Below, in pieces: positions 7,383-15,443 of a stretch of DNA of 15,905 nucleotides; the first letter of the stretch is position 1, and every line of letters begins with the position of its first letter. The stretch comes from Rhodocyclaceae bacterium (GTDB lineage: Bacteria; Pseudomonadota; Gammaproteobacteria; Burkholderiales; Rhodocyclaceae), in assembly GCA_017444505.1 (NCBI GenBank), contig JAFSWK010000099.1:1-15905 (forward strand). The letters run 5' to 3'. The notes beneath the pieces were generated by a model. The model was not told the origin of the DNA. It made no database searches and saw only the letters and a program-made list of their open reading frames with translations. Made by a program: the position numbers and the translations under genes.

Positions 7383-8269
7383 GTTGTGTGCTCCAGTACA
7401 GGGTTGTGCGGACGCCCCGCAAGCGTGCAGGGCCAGGGAAGTTCGCCGACGAAGACGGTATGCGCCTCGCCGCGCATCCAGACGGGTTCGCCTTCGCCGT
7501 GCCAGTCAATTTCCAGCGTGCCGCCGCGCATGTCCACGCGCACCGGCGTATCGAGCAGGCCGCGCACGATGCCGGCGACCACGGCGGCGCACGCGCCCGT
7601 GCCGCAGGCGAGCGTCTCACCCGCGCCGCGTTCATACACGCGCAGCGCGATGTGCTGGCGGTCGATGATTTGCATGAAACCGGCGTTCACCCGCGCGGGA
7701 AAACGCGCGTGGTGTTCCATCTGCGGCCCTTGTTCGGCAACCGGCGCGGCGGCGACATCCGCCACCACCTGCACGGCGTGCGGGTTGCCCATTGAGAGCG
7801 CGGTAATCAGCACTTCGCCGCCATCGGGCAAAGCCAGCGGCTGCACGCGCGCGGCGGGCTGTTCCGTCAGAAAGGGGATGCGTTCGGGCGCAAAGACGGG
7901 CGCGCCCATGTTCACGGCAACCAGCCCGTCTTCGCCGTGTTGCAGGGTAATCAGGCCGGATTGTGTGCGCACGCGGATGTGCGCCTTGTCGGTCAGCCCC
8001 TGTTCGCGCACAAAGCGCACAAAGCAGCGCGCGCCGTTGCCGCATTGTTCCACTTCGCCACCGTCGGCGTTGAAAATGCGGTAGCGAAAATCGGCCTCGT
8101 CCTCGCTGGCGGCTTCGACCACCAGCAACTGGTCAAAACCAATGCCAAAGCGCCGGTCGGCCAGACGGCGGATGGTAGCCGCATCGGGCGCAAACGCTTG
8201 CCGCACGGCATCGACCACCATGAAATCATTGCCCAGACCGTGCATCTTGGCAAAACGAAGCTGCGCCAT
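7379..8269 (-). CDS. dapF: diaminopimelate epimerase DapF
   Basis: This enzyme converts LL- to meso-2,6-diaminopimelate, the precursor of lysine and of the peptidoglycan cross-link residue, in the cytoplasm. The 296-residue protein has the N-terminal signature KMHGLGNDFMVVD, the first catalytic Cys at C76 (QCGNGARC) and the second at C222 (ERGAGETLACGTGACA), so both acid/base thiols of the PLP-independent racemase mechanism are present. The usual length is about 275-290. A GTG at 8272 is also possible, but AGAGGA (8274-8279) leaves only 1 nt to it and 4 nt to the ATG at 8269, which I prefer. It sits 37 nt after the Sel1-repeat gene and overlaps the DUF484 gene by 4 nt. Confidence 0.96.
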   Translation of the reverse strand: MAQLRFAKMHGLGNDFMVVDAVRQAFAPDAATIRRLADRRFGIGFDQLLVVEAASEDEADFRYRIFNADGGEVEQCGNGARCFVRFVREQGLTDKAHIRVRTQSGLITLQHGEDGLVAVNMGAPVFAPERIPFLTEQPAARVQPLALPDGGEVLITALSMGNPHAVQVVADVAAAPVAEQGPQMEHHARFPARVNAGFMQIIDRQHIALRVYERGAGETLACGTGACAAVVAGIVRGLLDTPVRVDMRGGTLEIDWHGEGEPVWMRGEAHTVFVGELPWPCTLAGRPHNPVLEHTT

Positions 8270-8307
8270 CACGTCCTCTGCGTTGTGTCTTTCGCCCGCA
8301 CGCGGCC

Positions 8308-10497
8308 TTACTGCCAGCCGATGCGGTTCAGCGCATTGATGGACTCGCGGTCGCCCTGTTCGGCAGCCAGCCGGTACAGACGCCGCGCTTCTTCGATGTC
8401 GGCGCCCACACCTTTGCCAATTTCATAGGCTTGCGCCAGATGGCGCTGCGCAATCGCCAGCCCCTGATCCGCTGCCAGGCCAAAGAAATGCACCGCTTGC
8501 TGGTAGTTGAGCGGCACGCCATCGCCAATCATGAATTTTTCGCCCAGCCGGAACTGCGCGTTCACCTCGCCGCGTTCGGCGGCCTTGAGGTACAACTCCC
8601 GCGCGCGCGCAGCATCGACGTGGCCCGCCTTGCCGGTTTCCGCGAGTTGTCCCAGAAAATACAGCGCGCGAGGATATTCAGACTGCGCCGCGGCCTGGAA
8701 AAGCTCCTGCGCCCGCCGCATGTGATCCGGCAGCGAGCTAAAGCCCAGATAGGTTTCCCCCAGCAAGGTGAAGGCTTCGGGCGTGCCATGCGTGGCCGCG
8801 CGACGGAAAAGCTCGTCGGCCTGTTTTTCGTTGCGCGGCACCCCGCGCCCTTCCAGATACAGCCGCCCCAGCCAGATTTCGCCCATCACGTCTTCCTGCT
8901 CGACCGCCTTGCGCAACCACGCCAGCGCCTGCGCGTCATCGTGCTCCACGCCGACACCGTCCAGATACAACCGCGCCATCAGCACCTGCGCCTGCGGGTC
9001 ATTGCGCTGCGCCGCGCGGCTGGCCCACTGGCGCGCCTGCACATCATCGCGCACCATGCCAATGCCTTCGTGATAACAGCGCGCCAGCTCGGCTTGCGCT
9101 GCGGGCAAACCCTGCTCCGCCGCCTGTTGCAGCAGTTCGACGCCTTTGGCAAAGTTGCGCCGCGCGCCGCTGCCGGTCAGATAGATTTTCGCCGCCGCCA
9201 GCTTGGCCTCCGCGTAATCCTGCGCTGCCGATTTTTCAAACCAGACCAGCGCCTCTGTCTCGCTTTGTGCCACGCCCGTGCCGCTTTGATACAGCTCGCC
9301 GAGCGCAAACTGCCCCTGCGCATCGTTTTGTTCCGCGCTCTTGCGAATCCAGTGCACCGCCTGCTGCGCATCGCGCGTCACACCCTGACCATGCGCATAC
9401 ATCAGCCCCAGGTTGTACTGCGCCGGCGCATAACCCGCCTCAGCGGCGCGGCGGTACCAGCGCACCGCCTGCACGTCGCTGCGTTCCACGCCCTGACCGC
9501 GCGCATGTAGCGAACCCATCTTGAACTGCGCCACGACATCGCCATCATCGGCGGCGCGGCGATACCAGATCAGCGCCTCACCCATGTTCGGCTCCACCCC
9601 CAGCCCCTTTTCGTAGAGCATGGCGAGGTTGAACATCGCCGTCGTGTTGCCCTGCTGGGCAGCGAGCAGATACCACAGCCGCGCCTGTTCCAAATCGGTG
9701 GGCGTGCCGCGTCCGGACTCGTTCATCATGCCCATGAAAAGCTGGGCACCGTCGTGGCTTTGTGCGGCGGCTTTGGAAAAGAGTTCGATGGCGTTGCGGT
9801 CACTGGCCGGCATACCGCGCCCGCTGGCGTACATCAGGCCAAGAAAATACTGCCCCTCGGCATCGTTTTTGTCGGCAGCCATGCGAAACCAGCGCACCGC
9901 TTCCTGCAGGTCTTCCGGCACGCCCAGCCCCTGGTCATACAGACGCCCCATGCCGACCACCCCGGCCAGACAGCCCTTGTCCGCCGATTCCTGATACAGC
10001 TCCAGCGCCCGCTTGCCATCGCGCTCCACGCCTACGCCAGTCTCATACATGCGCCCCAGCGCCGCCTGACCTTCGGCACTGCCCTGCCGCACCGCCATGC
10101 GATACAGCATTACCGCCTGATCCACGTCATGACGCACCCCCCGCCCATGTTCATACATTCTACCCAGTTCCACCACTGCTTCCGGCAGACCGCTTTCCTC
10201 TGCCTTGCGCACCCAGCGCACCGCCTCCGACAAATTCTGCTCCACGCCATCGCGCCCCTGCGCATAGCGCCGACCCAGTTCCAGTTGCGAAGGCGCGTCT
10301 CCCGCCTGCGCGCGCGAACGCAGCAATTCGATACGCAGCGGCTTGGGCTTCTCGGGCACCACCTCTTGTTCCGGAACATCCCCGGCAGCCGCCTCTTCGG
10401 CGGGCGGCGCATCCTGCGCCAGCGCCGGAGCGCCCGTCATCACCAGCAAAGCCCCCCACAGCGCCAACACACGCCAGTTCACAGTTCCGCTTTTCAT
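8308..10497 (-). CDS. secreted Sel1-like repeat protein (18 repeats)
   Basis: This 729-residue protein has a Sec signal peptide (about 1-27, ending APALA-Q), a Pro/Glu-rich linker (about 28-54) and then almost nothing but Sel1-like repeats. I count 18 units of about 36 residues, with the pattern A-x-A-Q-x-x-L-G-x-x-Y-x-x-G-x-G-V-x-x-D-x-x-x-A-x-x-W-x-x-x-A-A-x-x-G. Units 15 and 16 are degenerate in the G-x-G-V turn. Such repeats form an alpha-solenoid used for protein binding, so a periplasmic scaffold or adaptor role is likely, but the partner is unknown. ATG 10497 is chosen because GCGAGG lies 7 nt upstream and gives a good signal peptide; ATG 10512 and TTG 10524 would add a hydrophilic extension. 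The gene lies 37 nt upstream of dapF on the same strand with no terminator seen, so it probably heads that operon. Confidence 0.92.
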   Translation of the reverse strand: MKSGTVNWRVLALWGALLVMTGAPALAQDAPPAEEAAAGDVPEQEVVPEKPKPLRIELLRSRAQAGDAPSQLELGRRYAQGRDGVEQNLSEAVRWVRKAEESGLPEAVVELGRMYEHGRGVRHDVDQAVMLYRMAVRQGSAEGQAALGRMYETGVGVERDGKRALELYQESADKGCLAGVVGMGRLYDQGLGVPEDLQEAVRWFRMAADKNDAEGQYFLGLMYASGRGMPASDRNAIELFSKAAAQSHDGAQLFMGMMNESGRGTPTDLEQARLWYLLAAQQGNTTAMFNLAMLYEKGLGVEPNMGEALIWYRRAADDGDVVAQFKMGSLHARGQGVERSDVQAVRWYRRAAEAGYAPAQYNLGLMYAHGQGVTRDAQQAVHWIRKSAEQNDAQGQFALGELYQSGTGVAQSETEALVWFEKSAAQDYAEAKLAAAKIYLTGSGARRNFAKGVELLQQAAEQGLPAAQAELARCYHEGIGMVRDDVQARQWASRAAQRNDPQAQVLMARLYLDGVGVEHDDAQALAWLRKAVEQEDVMGEIWLGRLYLEGRGVPRNEKQADELFRRAATHGTPEAFTLLGETYLGFSSLPDHMRRAQELFQAAAQSEYPRALYFLGQLAETGKAGHVDAARARELYLKAAERGEVNAQFRLGEKFMIGDGVPLNYQQAVHFFGLAADQGLAIAQRHLAQAYEIGKGVGADIEEARRLYRLAAEQGDRESINALNRIGWQ

Positions 10498-10591
10498 CGT
10501 TTCGCCTCGCATCAAAATTTTCAAGCAACCGCCGCAGGCACACTACCCCGCCGACGACGCGACCAGACCGTTACAACACGTAGCAACCGCG

Positions 10592-10597
10592 ATTATA
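10592..10597 (-). promoter_or_regulatory. -10 box of probable promoter for the Sel1-dapF-DUF484-xerC operon
   Basis: On the - strand there is a perfect TATAAT about 95 nt upstream of the Sel1-protein start, in the divergent gap with proC. No good -35 hexamer is present at 16-18 nt. It would give a leader of roughly 85-90 nt. Position and perfect -10 support it; the missing -35 limits confidence. Confidence 0.4.
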
Positions 10598-10604
10598 GCC
10601 AGCC

Positions 10605-10636
10605 GTATGCAATAATTTTTGACACTACACGCATAC
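10605..10636. promoter_or_regulatory. spaced dyad flanking a TTGACA in the proC / Sel1 divergent gap
   Basis: GTATGC (10605-10610) and GCATAC (10631-10636) form an exact inverted pair 20 nt apart. Between them lies TTGACA (10619-10624, + strand), a perfect -35 hexamer facing proC, but no matching -10 is seen 16-18 nt downstream. It could be a regulator site in the shared control region, or chance. Confidence 0.25.
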
Positions 10637-10678
10637 ACTCCCCCTTTTACTTCACGACGCACAGGAAATCTGCACAGC

Positions 10679-11506
10679 ATGAACGCCACGCTCGCCATTC
10701 TCGGCACCGGCAACATGGGCCGCGCCCTGGCCATCGTCGCCGCCAAAACCCTCTCGCCCTCGCACATCCTGCTCACCGACCCGCGCCCCGAAGCCGCCCG
10801 TGCGCTGGCCGAAGAAATCGGCGCACAAAGCGTCGCCAGCAACACGGAAGCACTCGCCCGCGCCCGCATCCTGCTGCTGGCCATGAAACCGCAGCAGGTG
10901 CAAGGCGTGCTTGCAGACTTGGGCGCGAAGCTGCGCCAGTGCGCCGCCGAAGGGCAGCCGCGCGCGCTGGTTTCCATCGCCGCAGGCGTACAGCTTGCCA
11001 CCTTGCGCATGTGGAGCGGCTGCACCGCCGCCGAACTGCCCATCATCCGCCTCATGCCCAACACCGCCTGCGCCATCGGCCACGGCCAGATTCTCGCCTG
11101 CACGGAAGACGCCGACGCGCCCATCGACGAAGTCTGCGGCATCCTCTCCGCCGCCGGACGCATCACCCGCATCCCCGAATCCGCGATGGAAGCGGGCAGC
11201 GTGGTATCCGCCTGCGCCCCCGCGTTCGCCTACATTTTCATGGAAGCCCTGGCCGACGGCGGCGTGCGCGCTGGTCTTTCCCGGCAAGACGCGCTGCAAT
11301 TTGCCGCCCAGGCCGTGCAAGGCGCGGCGCAGATGGTCTTGCAAGGCCATCAATCGCCTGCGGCGCTGAAAGACGCCGTCTGCTCGCCCGCCGGTTCCAC
11401 CATCGCAGGCGTCGCCGCGCTGGAAGCCCACGGCCTGCGCCACGCCGCCATCGACGCCGTCTGGCAAGCCTATTTGCGCACGCTGGAAATGGGCAAACCG
11501 GCCTGA
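10679..11506 (+). CDS. proC: pyrroline-5-carboxylate reductase ProC
   Basis: This enzyme catalyses the last step of proline synthesis, NAD(P)H-dependent reduction of 1-pyrroline-5-carboxylate to proline, in the cytoplasm. The 275-residue protein starts with the Rossmann dinucleotide motif GTGNMG (9-14) and has the family features MKPQQV, RLMPNTACAIGHG and the C-terminal dimerisation/active-site region (PAFAYIFMEALADGGVRAGLSRQDA, then CSPAGSTIAGVAALE). The last motif is CSPAGST where many homologues have CSPGGTT. ATG 10679 is selected because the Rossmann strand begins at once; AGGA at 10663-10666 is a somewhat distant (12 nt) ribosome site. It is transcribed alone, divergent from the Sel1 operon and convergent with the ClC gene, 8 nt away. 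Confidence 0.95.
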   Translation: MNATLAILGTGNMGRALAIVAAKTLSPSHILLTDPRPEAARALAEEIGAQSVASNTEALARARILLLAMKPQQVQGVLADLGAKLRQCAAEGQPRALVSIAAGVQLATLRMWSGCTAAELPIIRLMPNTACAIGHGQILACTEDADAPIDEVCGILSAAGRITRIPESAMEAGSVVSACAPAFAYIFMEALADGGVRAGLSRQDALQFAAQAVQGAAQMVLQGHQSPAALKDAVCSPAGSTIAGVAALEAHGLRHAAIDAVWQAYLRTLEMGKPA

Positions 11507-11526
11507 GCACCCGTTCAGCCGGTTTT
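11495..11526. terminator. bidirectional terminator-like hairpin shared by proC and the ClC gene
   Basis: AAACCGGC (11495-11502) pairs exactly with GCCGGTTT (11518-11525) around a 15-nt loop. The right arm runs into TTTT (11523-11526) on the + strand, and the left arm gives TTT on the - strand. The proC stop (11504-11506) and the ClC stop (11515-11517) both fall in the loop. U-tracts are short, so termination may be modest. Confidence 0.55.
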
Positions 11527-12909
11527 GGGCAACGTGGGCGGCGCGTCTTTTGCATCCTGCCGCGCCAGCGTGTTTTGCACCGTGCGCAGCATGGAATACG
11601 AAAGCGCGTGATACAGCGGCGTCGGGCAAATCGGGCGCGACACCGCCTGCGCAATCACCGCCGCGCCCATCAGCGGAATCAGCACGCCGTGGCTGGAAGT
11701 CATTTCCATCACGATGACAAAGGCGGTAATCGGCGTTTGCGTCATGCCGGTCAAAAACGCCACCATGCCCAGAATCAGCACCCCCGAAGCGGGCGTGGCC
11801 GGAAAAAACTGCACCACATCCGCGCCCAGCCCCGCGCCCACGGCCAGCGCCGGTGCAAACATGCCGCCCGGAATGCGCGACAGAAACGCCAGCAACACCG
11901 CCCCCAGCTTGGCCAGAAAATAAAACCACGGCAGCGCGCTGGCGCCTTCCAGCGCCGCTTTGGTTTCCGCGTAGCCCGTGCCATAGGTCAGCCCGTTCGT
12001 GGCAATGCCCAGTATTGCCGTGCCCAGTCCGCACAGCGCCGCAAACATCACCGGATGCTGCCGCCACAGCCGCCCCACGCGCCCCGGCAGGCCGCGCGCG
12101 CAGCGTATCAGCAAGAGACTGAACAGCCCGCCCAGCAGCCCGCCGCAGACGCCACACACCAGCGTCGGCCCCAGGCTGGCGCTCCAGTCCAGATGTTCCG
12201 CCACTCGCCCGAAATAGGCATACGGCCCCAGCACGCCCAGCGAAATCAGGCCGGTGAAAATCACCCCCGTCAGCGTCGCGCCGTTCGCCTTGAACGCGCG
12301 AAAGCGGCACATTTCCTCAATGGCAAACAAAATCCCGCCCAGCGGCGTATTGAACGCCGCCGCAATGCCCGCGCCGCCGCCCACGGCAATCAAATCCTGA
12401 TTCGAGAGCACCCGCCGCTTGTGCTTGAAGCCCGAGAGCACATGCAGCGCCGACGCCCCCACCTGCACCGACGGCCCTTCGCGCCCCGTCGCCGCGCCCA
12501 CCAGCAAGCCGCCCCAGGTGAGCACAATTTTCATCCAGGCGATTTTCAGCGACAGCAGCCGCTCGCGCACCCGCTTATCGTCGCTCATCATCGCCGCCAG
12601 CGCCTGCGGAATGCCGCTGCCCATCGTCATCGGCGCAAAGCGGTGCGCGCACCACACCACGGCGGCAAAGCCCAGCGACGTAATCAGCAAGCTCCACCAG
12701 CGGCTTGCCTGCACCCAGTCGCCCTGCCAGGCAATCATCGCATCGGCGCCCACGGCAAACAGAATGCACATCAGCCCGACCAGCAACGAGGCCGTCACCA
12801 GCAAAAAGCGGTTGTACCAGCGGCGCATCGAAAGCCACGGCAGCACAGAGCGCCCCAGCATACGCCAGCACAACACCGCCCACGCACGAACACGAAACCA
12901 AACCTTCAT
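11515..12909 (-). CDS. ClC-type chloride/proton antiporter
   Basis: This 464-residue integral membrane protein of the ClC family has many hydrophobic helices and no CBS domains. Ion-path motifs are all present: GSGIP (97-101), GREGP (142-146) with gating glutamate E144, the proton-transfer glutamate E199 in the ILFAIEEM segment, GGMFAP (348-353) and Y433 (PLYHAL). E144 and E199 are 55 residues apart, as are E148 and E203 of E. coli ClcA. Retention of both argues for a Cl-/H+ exchanger rather than a channel, and GREGP argues against the fluoride-exporting subclass. In bacteria such exchangers help in extreme acid resistance; the role here is inferred. The frame is open to a TTG at 12972, but ATG 12909 is preferred (GGAG about 12 nt upstream, length close to ClcA at 473). 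It converges on proC and diverges from the dipeptidase gene. Confidence 0.93.
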   Translation of the reverse strand: MKVWFRVRAWAVLCWRMLGRSVLPWLSMRRWYNRFLLVTASLLVGLMCILFAVGADAMIAWQGDWVQASRWWSLLITSLGFAAVVWCAHRFAPMTMGSGIPQALAAMMSDDKRVRERLLSLKIAWMKIVLTWGGLLVGAATGREGPSVQVGASALHVLSGFKHKRRVLSNQDLIAVGGGAGIAAAFNTPLGGILFAIEEMCRFRAFKANGATLTGVIFTGLISLGVLGPYAYFGRVAEHLDWSASLGPTLVCGVCGGLLGGLFSLLLIRCARGLPGRVGRLWRQHPVMFAALCGLGTAILGIATNGLTYGTGYAETKAALEGASALPWFYFLAKLGAVLLAFLSRIPGGMFAPALAVGAGLGADVVQFFPATPASGVLILGMVAFLTGMTQTPITAFVIVMEMTSSHGVLIPLMGAAVIAQAVSRPICPTPLYHALSYSMLRTVQNTLARQDAKDAPPTLPKTG

Positions 12910-13001
12910 CACACCCGCCCACTCCGGCGCATCAAAACGCGCTACGCTAACAGAATGCCCGCCGCGCCACAAACCGCCCCGCCCCGCCTTTGCCGCGCGC
13001 C

Positions 13002-13030
13002 TTTACGGTGTGCGCAATTCTTCCTACACT
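13002..13030 (+). promoter_or_regulatory. probable sigma-70 promoter of the dipeptidase gene
   Basis: TTTACG (13002-13007) and TACACT (13025-13030) are separated by exactly 17 nt, each matching 4 of 6 consensus bases. They lie 64 nt upstream of the dipeptidase ATG in the divergent gap with the ClC gene, giving a leader of roughly 55-60 nt. Confidence 0.45.
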
Positions 13031-13094
13031 GCGCTCCTGTGCGCCCTGTGCGGACGTTTGCGGGGCGCGGATTCGTGAATCAGGAGACACCAAA

Positions 13095-14855
13095 ATGAAG
13101 CGCTTGCCATTGTACCTGTCCCGCCACGGCATTCTGGGCGGCCTTGTGCTGTCCGTTGCCTTATTTGCCACCGCACCGCAGGCGCGCGCCTGCACCACTA
13201 CCATCGTCACCCCCGGCGCCAGCGCCGATGGCTGCATGATGGTCAGCCATTCCGATGACAACGACCTGGACGACCAATCCATCGTCTATGTGCCCGCGCG
13301 CGACTGGCCGGAAGGCAGTCAGCGTCCGGTACATGCTACCGCTGCGGCCATTGGCGATTTGCCGCAATTCAATGCTTTCGAGCTGCCGCGCATGGTCGAC
13401 CCGGAGCGCGCGCCCGGCTATGCCCATCCCAATGAAAAACCCAGCATTCCCATCGGCCACATTCCGCAGGTGGCGCATACCTACGCCTATCTGGACGGCA
13501 CCTACGGCATCATGAACGAGCACGGGCTGATGTTCGGCGAATGCACGGACGGCGCCTTCGTCAGCAATGGCCCCGAGCCGGGCAAGCGCCTGTTCTATTC
13601 TTCCGAGCTTTCCCGCGTGGCGCTGGAACGCACGCGCACGGCGCGCGAAGCCATCCAGCTTATGGGCGAGCTGATTGAAACCTACGGCTATTACGGCACG
13701 GGCGAGACCTTGCCGGTGGCCGACCCGCAGGAAGCCTGGGTGATGGAAATGGCGCCTTCGCCCGAAGGCACGGGCGGGCTGTGGGTCGCCCAGCGCATTC
13801 CGGACGGGCATTTCTGGGTGGCCGCCAACCAGTTTCGCATCCGCGAACTCATCCCCGGCAACCCGAACCAGATGTGGGGCAAAACGCTCATTGCCACGCT
13901 GGAAAAGGCTGGCTGGCGCGCGCCCGAAGATCGCGGCCAGCCCGTCGACTGGCTGCGCTCGGTGAGCCACGGCGAGTACAACCATCCGTATTACTCGCTG
14001 CGCCGTGTCTGGCGCGCGCTCTCATTGGCCGCGCCTTCGACCAACCTTTCGCCGTGGGTGGAAGACGGCTTTACCCGCGCCTATCCGTTCTCGGTTCAGC
14101 CGGACAAGAAAATGAGCCTGGCCGACCTCAAGCGCATCCACCGCGACCACTACGAGGGCACGGAGTTTGACCTGACCAAAGGCATCGCCGCCGGCCCCTA
14201 TGGTTCGCCGGAACGCTACATCGGCCCCTACGACCCGCGCGGTGACGTGGGCGACCCGAACGCCCAGCTTCCGGGCGCGTGGGAACGCCCCATTTCCATG
14301 TTCTACACCGGCTTCACCACCATCACCCACTGGAACCCGAATCTGCCCGAGGCGCTGGCCGGCACGGTGTGGGTGGCGCTCGACCGTCCCGCCGAATCCG
14401 CCTTTGTGCCGCTGGCCGTCGCCCCCACGCCGCCGGGCTATGAACAAGGCGACACGCGCGCCTTTTCGCGCGACAGCGCCTGGTGGACGTACAACCTGGT
14501 GGGCAACTACGCGCAGTTGAAATACAGCTACATGATTCAGGACATTCAAAGCCGCGCCGCCACGCATGAGGCGGCAGGCGAAGAGCTGGTGAAAACACTG
14601 GGCACGGAGCTGGCTGAACTGGCGGCGCAAGACCCGCAACAGGCCGCCGCACGCCGCGCCGAACGGCTCACCGCCCACGCCGTGGCCGTGCGCGAAGACT
14701 GGGGCAAGCTCTTTGAACTGCTGGTGGGCAAATACGCCCAGGGTTTTGTGAACACGCACGACGGCAGCGATCAGGCCGTGGGCTACCCGCAAGAATGGCT
14801 GGATCGCACCGACTATTCCAAGGGGCCTGCCAACAGCTACGCCAAACCGCAATAA
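13095..14855 (+). CDS. secreted C69-family dipeptidase (N-terminal nucleophile hydrolase)
   Basis: This 586-residue member of peptidase family C69 (PepD-like) hydrolyses dipeptides or short peptides through an N-terminal cysteine. A Sec signal peptide (HGILGGLVLSVALFATA core) ends in ARA at 30-32, and the next residue is C33 in CTTTIVTPGASADG, which matches the catalytic Cys-Thr-Thr of the family. Signal-peptidase cleavage could therefore create the mature nucleophile. Further family features are HSDDNDLDD soon after, GTYGIMNEHGLMFGECT, and the central EAWVMEMAP and HFWVAANQFRI segments. Substrate and exact location (periplasm or outside) are not determined. ATG 13095 has AGGAGA 7 nt upstream (13082-13087); the open frame extends to 12990 but gives no better start. 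It is a single-gene unit followed by a strong terminator. Confidence 0.9.
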   Translation: MKRLPLYLSRHGILGGLVLSVALFATAPQARACTTTIVTPGASADGCMMVSHSDDNDLDDQSIVYVPARDWPEGSQRPVHATAAAIGDLPQFNAFELPRMVDPERAPGYAHPNEKPSIPIGHIPQVAHTYAYLDGTYGIMNEHGLMFGECTDGAFVSNGPEPGKRLFYSSELSRVALERTRTAREAIQLMGELIETYGYYGTGETLPVADPQEAWVMEMAPSPEGTGGLWVAQRIPDGHFWVAANQFRIRELIPGNPNQMWGKTLIATLEKAGWRAPEDRGQPVDWLRSVSHGEYNHPYYSLRRVWRALSLAAPSTNLSPWVEDGFTRAYPFSVQPDKKMSLADLKRIHRDHYEGTEFDLTKGIAAGPYGSPERYIGPYDPRGDVGDPNAQLPGAWERPISMFYTGFTTITHWNPNLPEALAGTVWVALDRPAESAFVPLAVAPTPPGYEQGDTRAFSRDSAWWTYNLVGNYAQLKYSYMIQDIQSRAATHEAAGEELVKTLGTELAELAAQDPQQAAARRAERLTAHAVAVREDWGKLFELLVGKYAQGFVNTHDGSDQAVGYPQEWLDRTDYSKGPANSYAKPQ

Positions 14856-14879
14856 CACACGCGCCACAGACGACGCACA

Positions 14880-14915
14880 ACGGGCGACGGCACACCCTGC
14901 CGCCGCCCGTTTTTT
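14880..14915 (+). terminator. rho-independent terminator after the dipeptidase gene
   Basis: A 12-bp GC-rich stem (ACGGGCGACGGC, 14880-14891, with GCCGCCGCCCGT, 14899-14910) has one A-C mismatch, a 7-nt loop and a run of six T (14910-14915), starting 24 nt after the stop codon. In the - direction the same stem lacks a good T-run, so it is a weak terminator for the toxin gene. Confidence 0.9.
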
Positions 14916-14924
14916 CGGGCACCC

Positions 14925-15443
14925 TCAGCCCAGCGGAAAAAACAGCTTCAGCGGCTGGCCGCTGGCGGGAAGAAAGCCATAGTGCTGGTAGAAACGCGCG
15001 GCAGCGGCGTTTTTTGCGTCCACGAACAAGCCCGCACTGCCGACAGCCTGCGCTGCGCTGCGGGCGCGGTGCACGGCATCAGCCAGCAAGAGCCGTCCCA
15101 GTCCTTGCCCTTGCATGTCGGCGCGTATGGCCAGACGCCCCAGCCGCGTGACCGGAATCTGGCGCGGGAAGCGTTTCGCTTGTTTCGCGGGCAAATCGTC
15201 ACACAGCACAAAGGCCGAGGCCAGGGCGTAAAAGCCCAGAATGCTGTTGGCTTCCACGTCGTAACCAGATTGCGCCCAAGCGTGCGCCGCCGGTTCATCC
15301 GCAGGAACGGCGACAAAGGTACGCGAGATTCCCTTGCCTTGATGTTGGAGCGCGGTTTGCTGAAGCCAGAGGTTCAGCGGCAGCACGCCGCAGTCAAAGC
15401 CGTTTCGGTCGTGGTGCCCAGTCAAGGCTTCCAGTCTGATCAT
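14925..15443 (-). CDS. GNAT acetyltransferase toxin of a type II toxin-antitoxin module
   Basis: This 172-residue GNAT protein resembles TacT/KacT/AtaT-type toxins, which acetylate aminoacyl-tRNA and so block translation. Signatures are the N-terminal HDRNGFDCGVLPLNLWLQQTAL, the GFYALASAFV strand, LGRLAIRADMQGQGLGRLLLADA with the acetyl-CoA pyrophosphate loop QGQGLG (111-116), LFVDAKNAAAARFYQHYGF with candidate catalytic tyrosine Y152, and a terminal LFFPLG. All conserved regions are intact, so it should be active. The start at 15443 (MIRLEAL) matches where homologues begin; ATG 15464 is also in frame. Neither has a clear ribosome site, consistent with translational coupling to the antitoxin gene, whose 3' end it overlaps by 50 nt. 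The target tRNA is unknown. Confidence 0.92.
   Translation of the reverse strand: MIRLEALTGHHDRNGFDCGVLPLNLWLQQTALQHQGKGISRTFVAVPADEPAAHAWAQSGYDVEANSILGFYALASAFVLCDDLPAKQAKRFPRQIPVTRLGRLAIRADMQGQGLGRLLLADAVHRARSAAQAVGSAGLFVDAKNAAAARFYQHYGFLPASGQPLKLFFPLG

Noticed and set aside
9754..13098. 1114-codon open frame on the + strand
   Set aside because: It runs antisense across the Sel1 gene, out of frame through proC and antisense to the ClC gene. Its product is a His/Arg/Pro-rich low-complexity string with no membrane segment or motif. The known genes explain the region.
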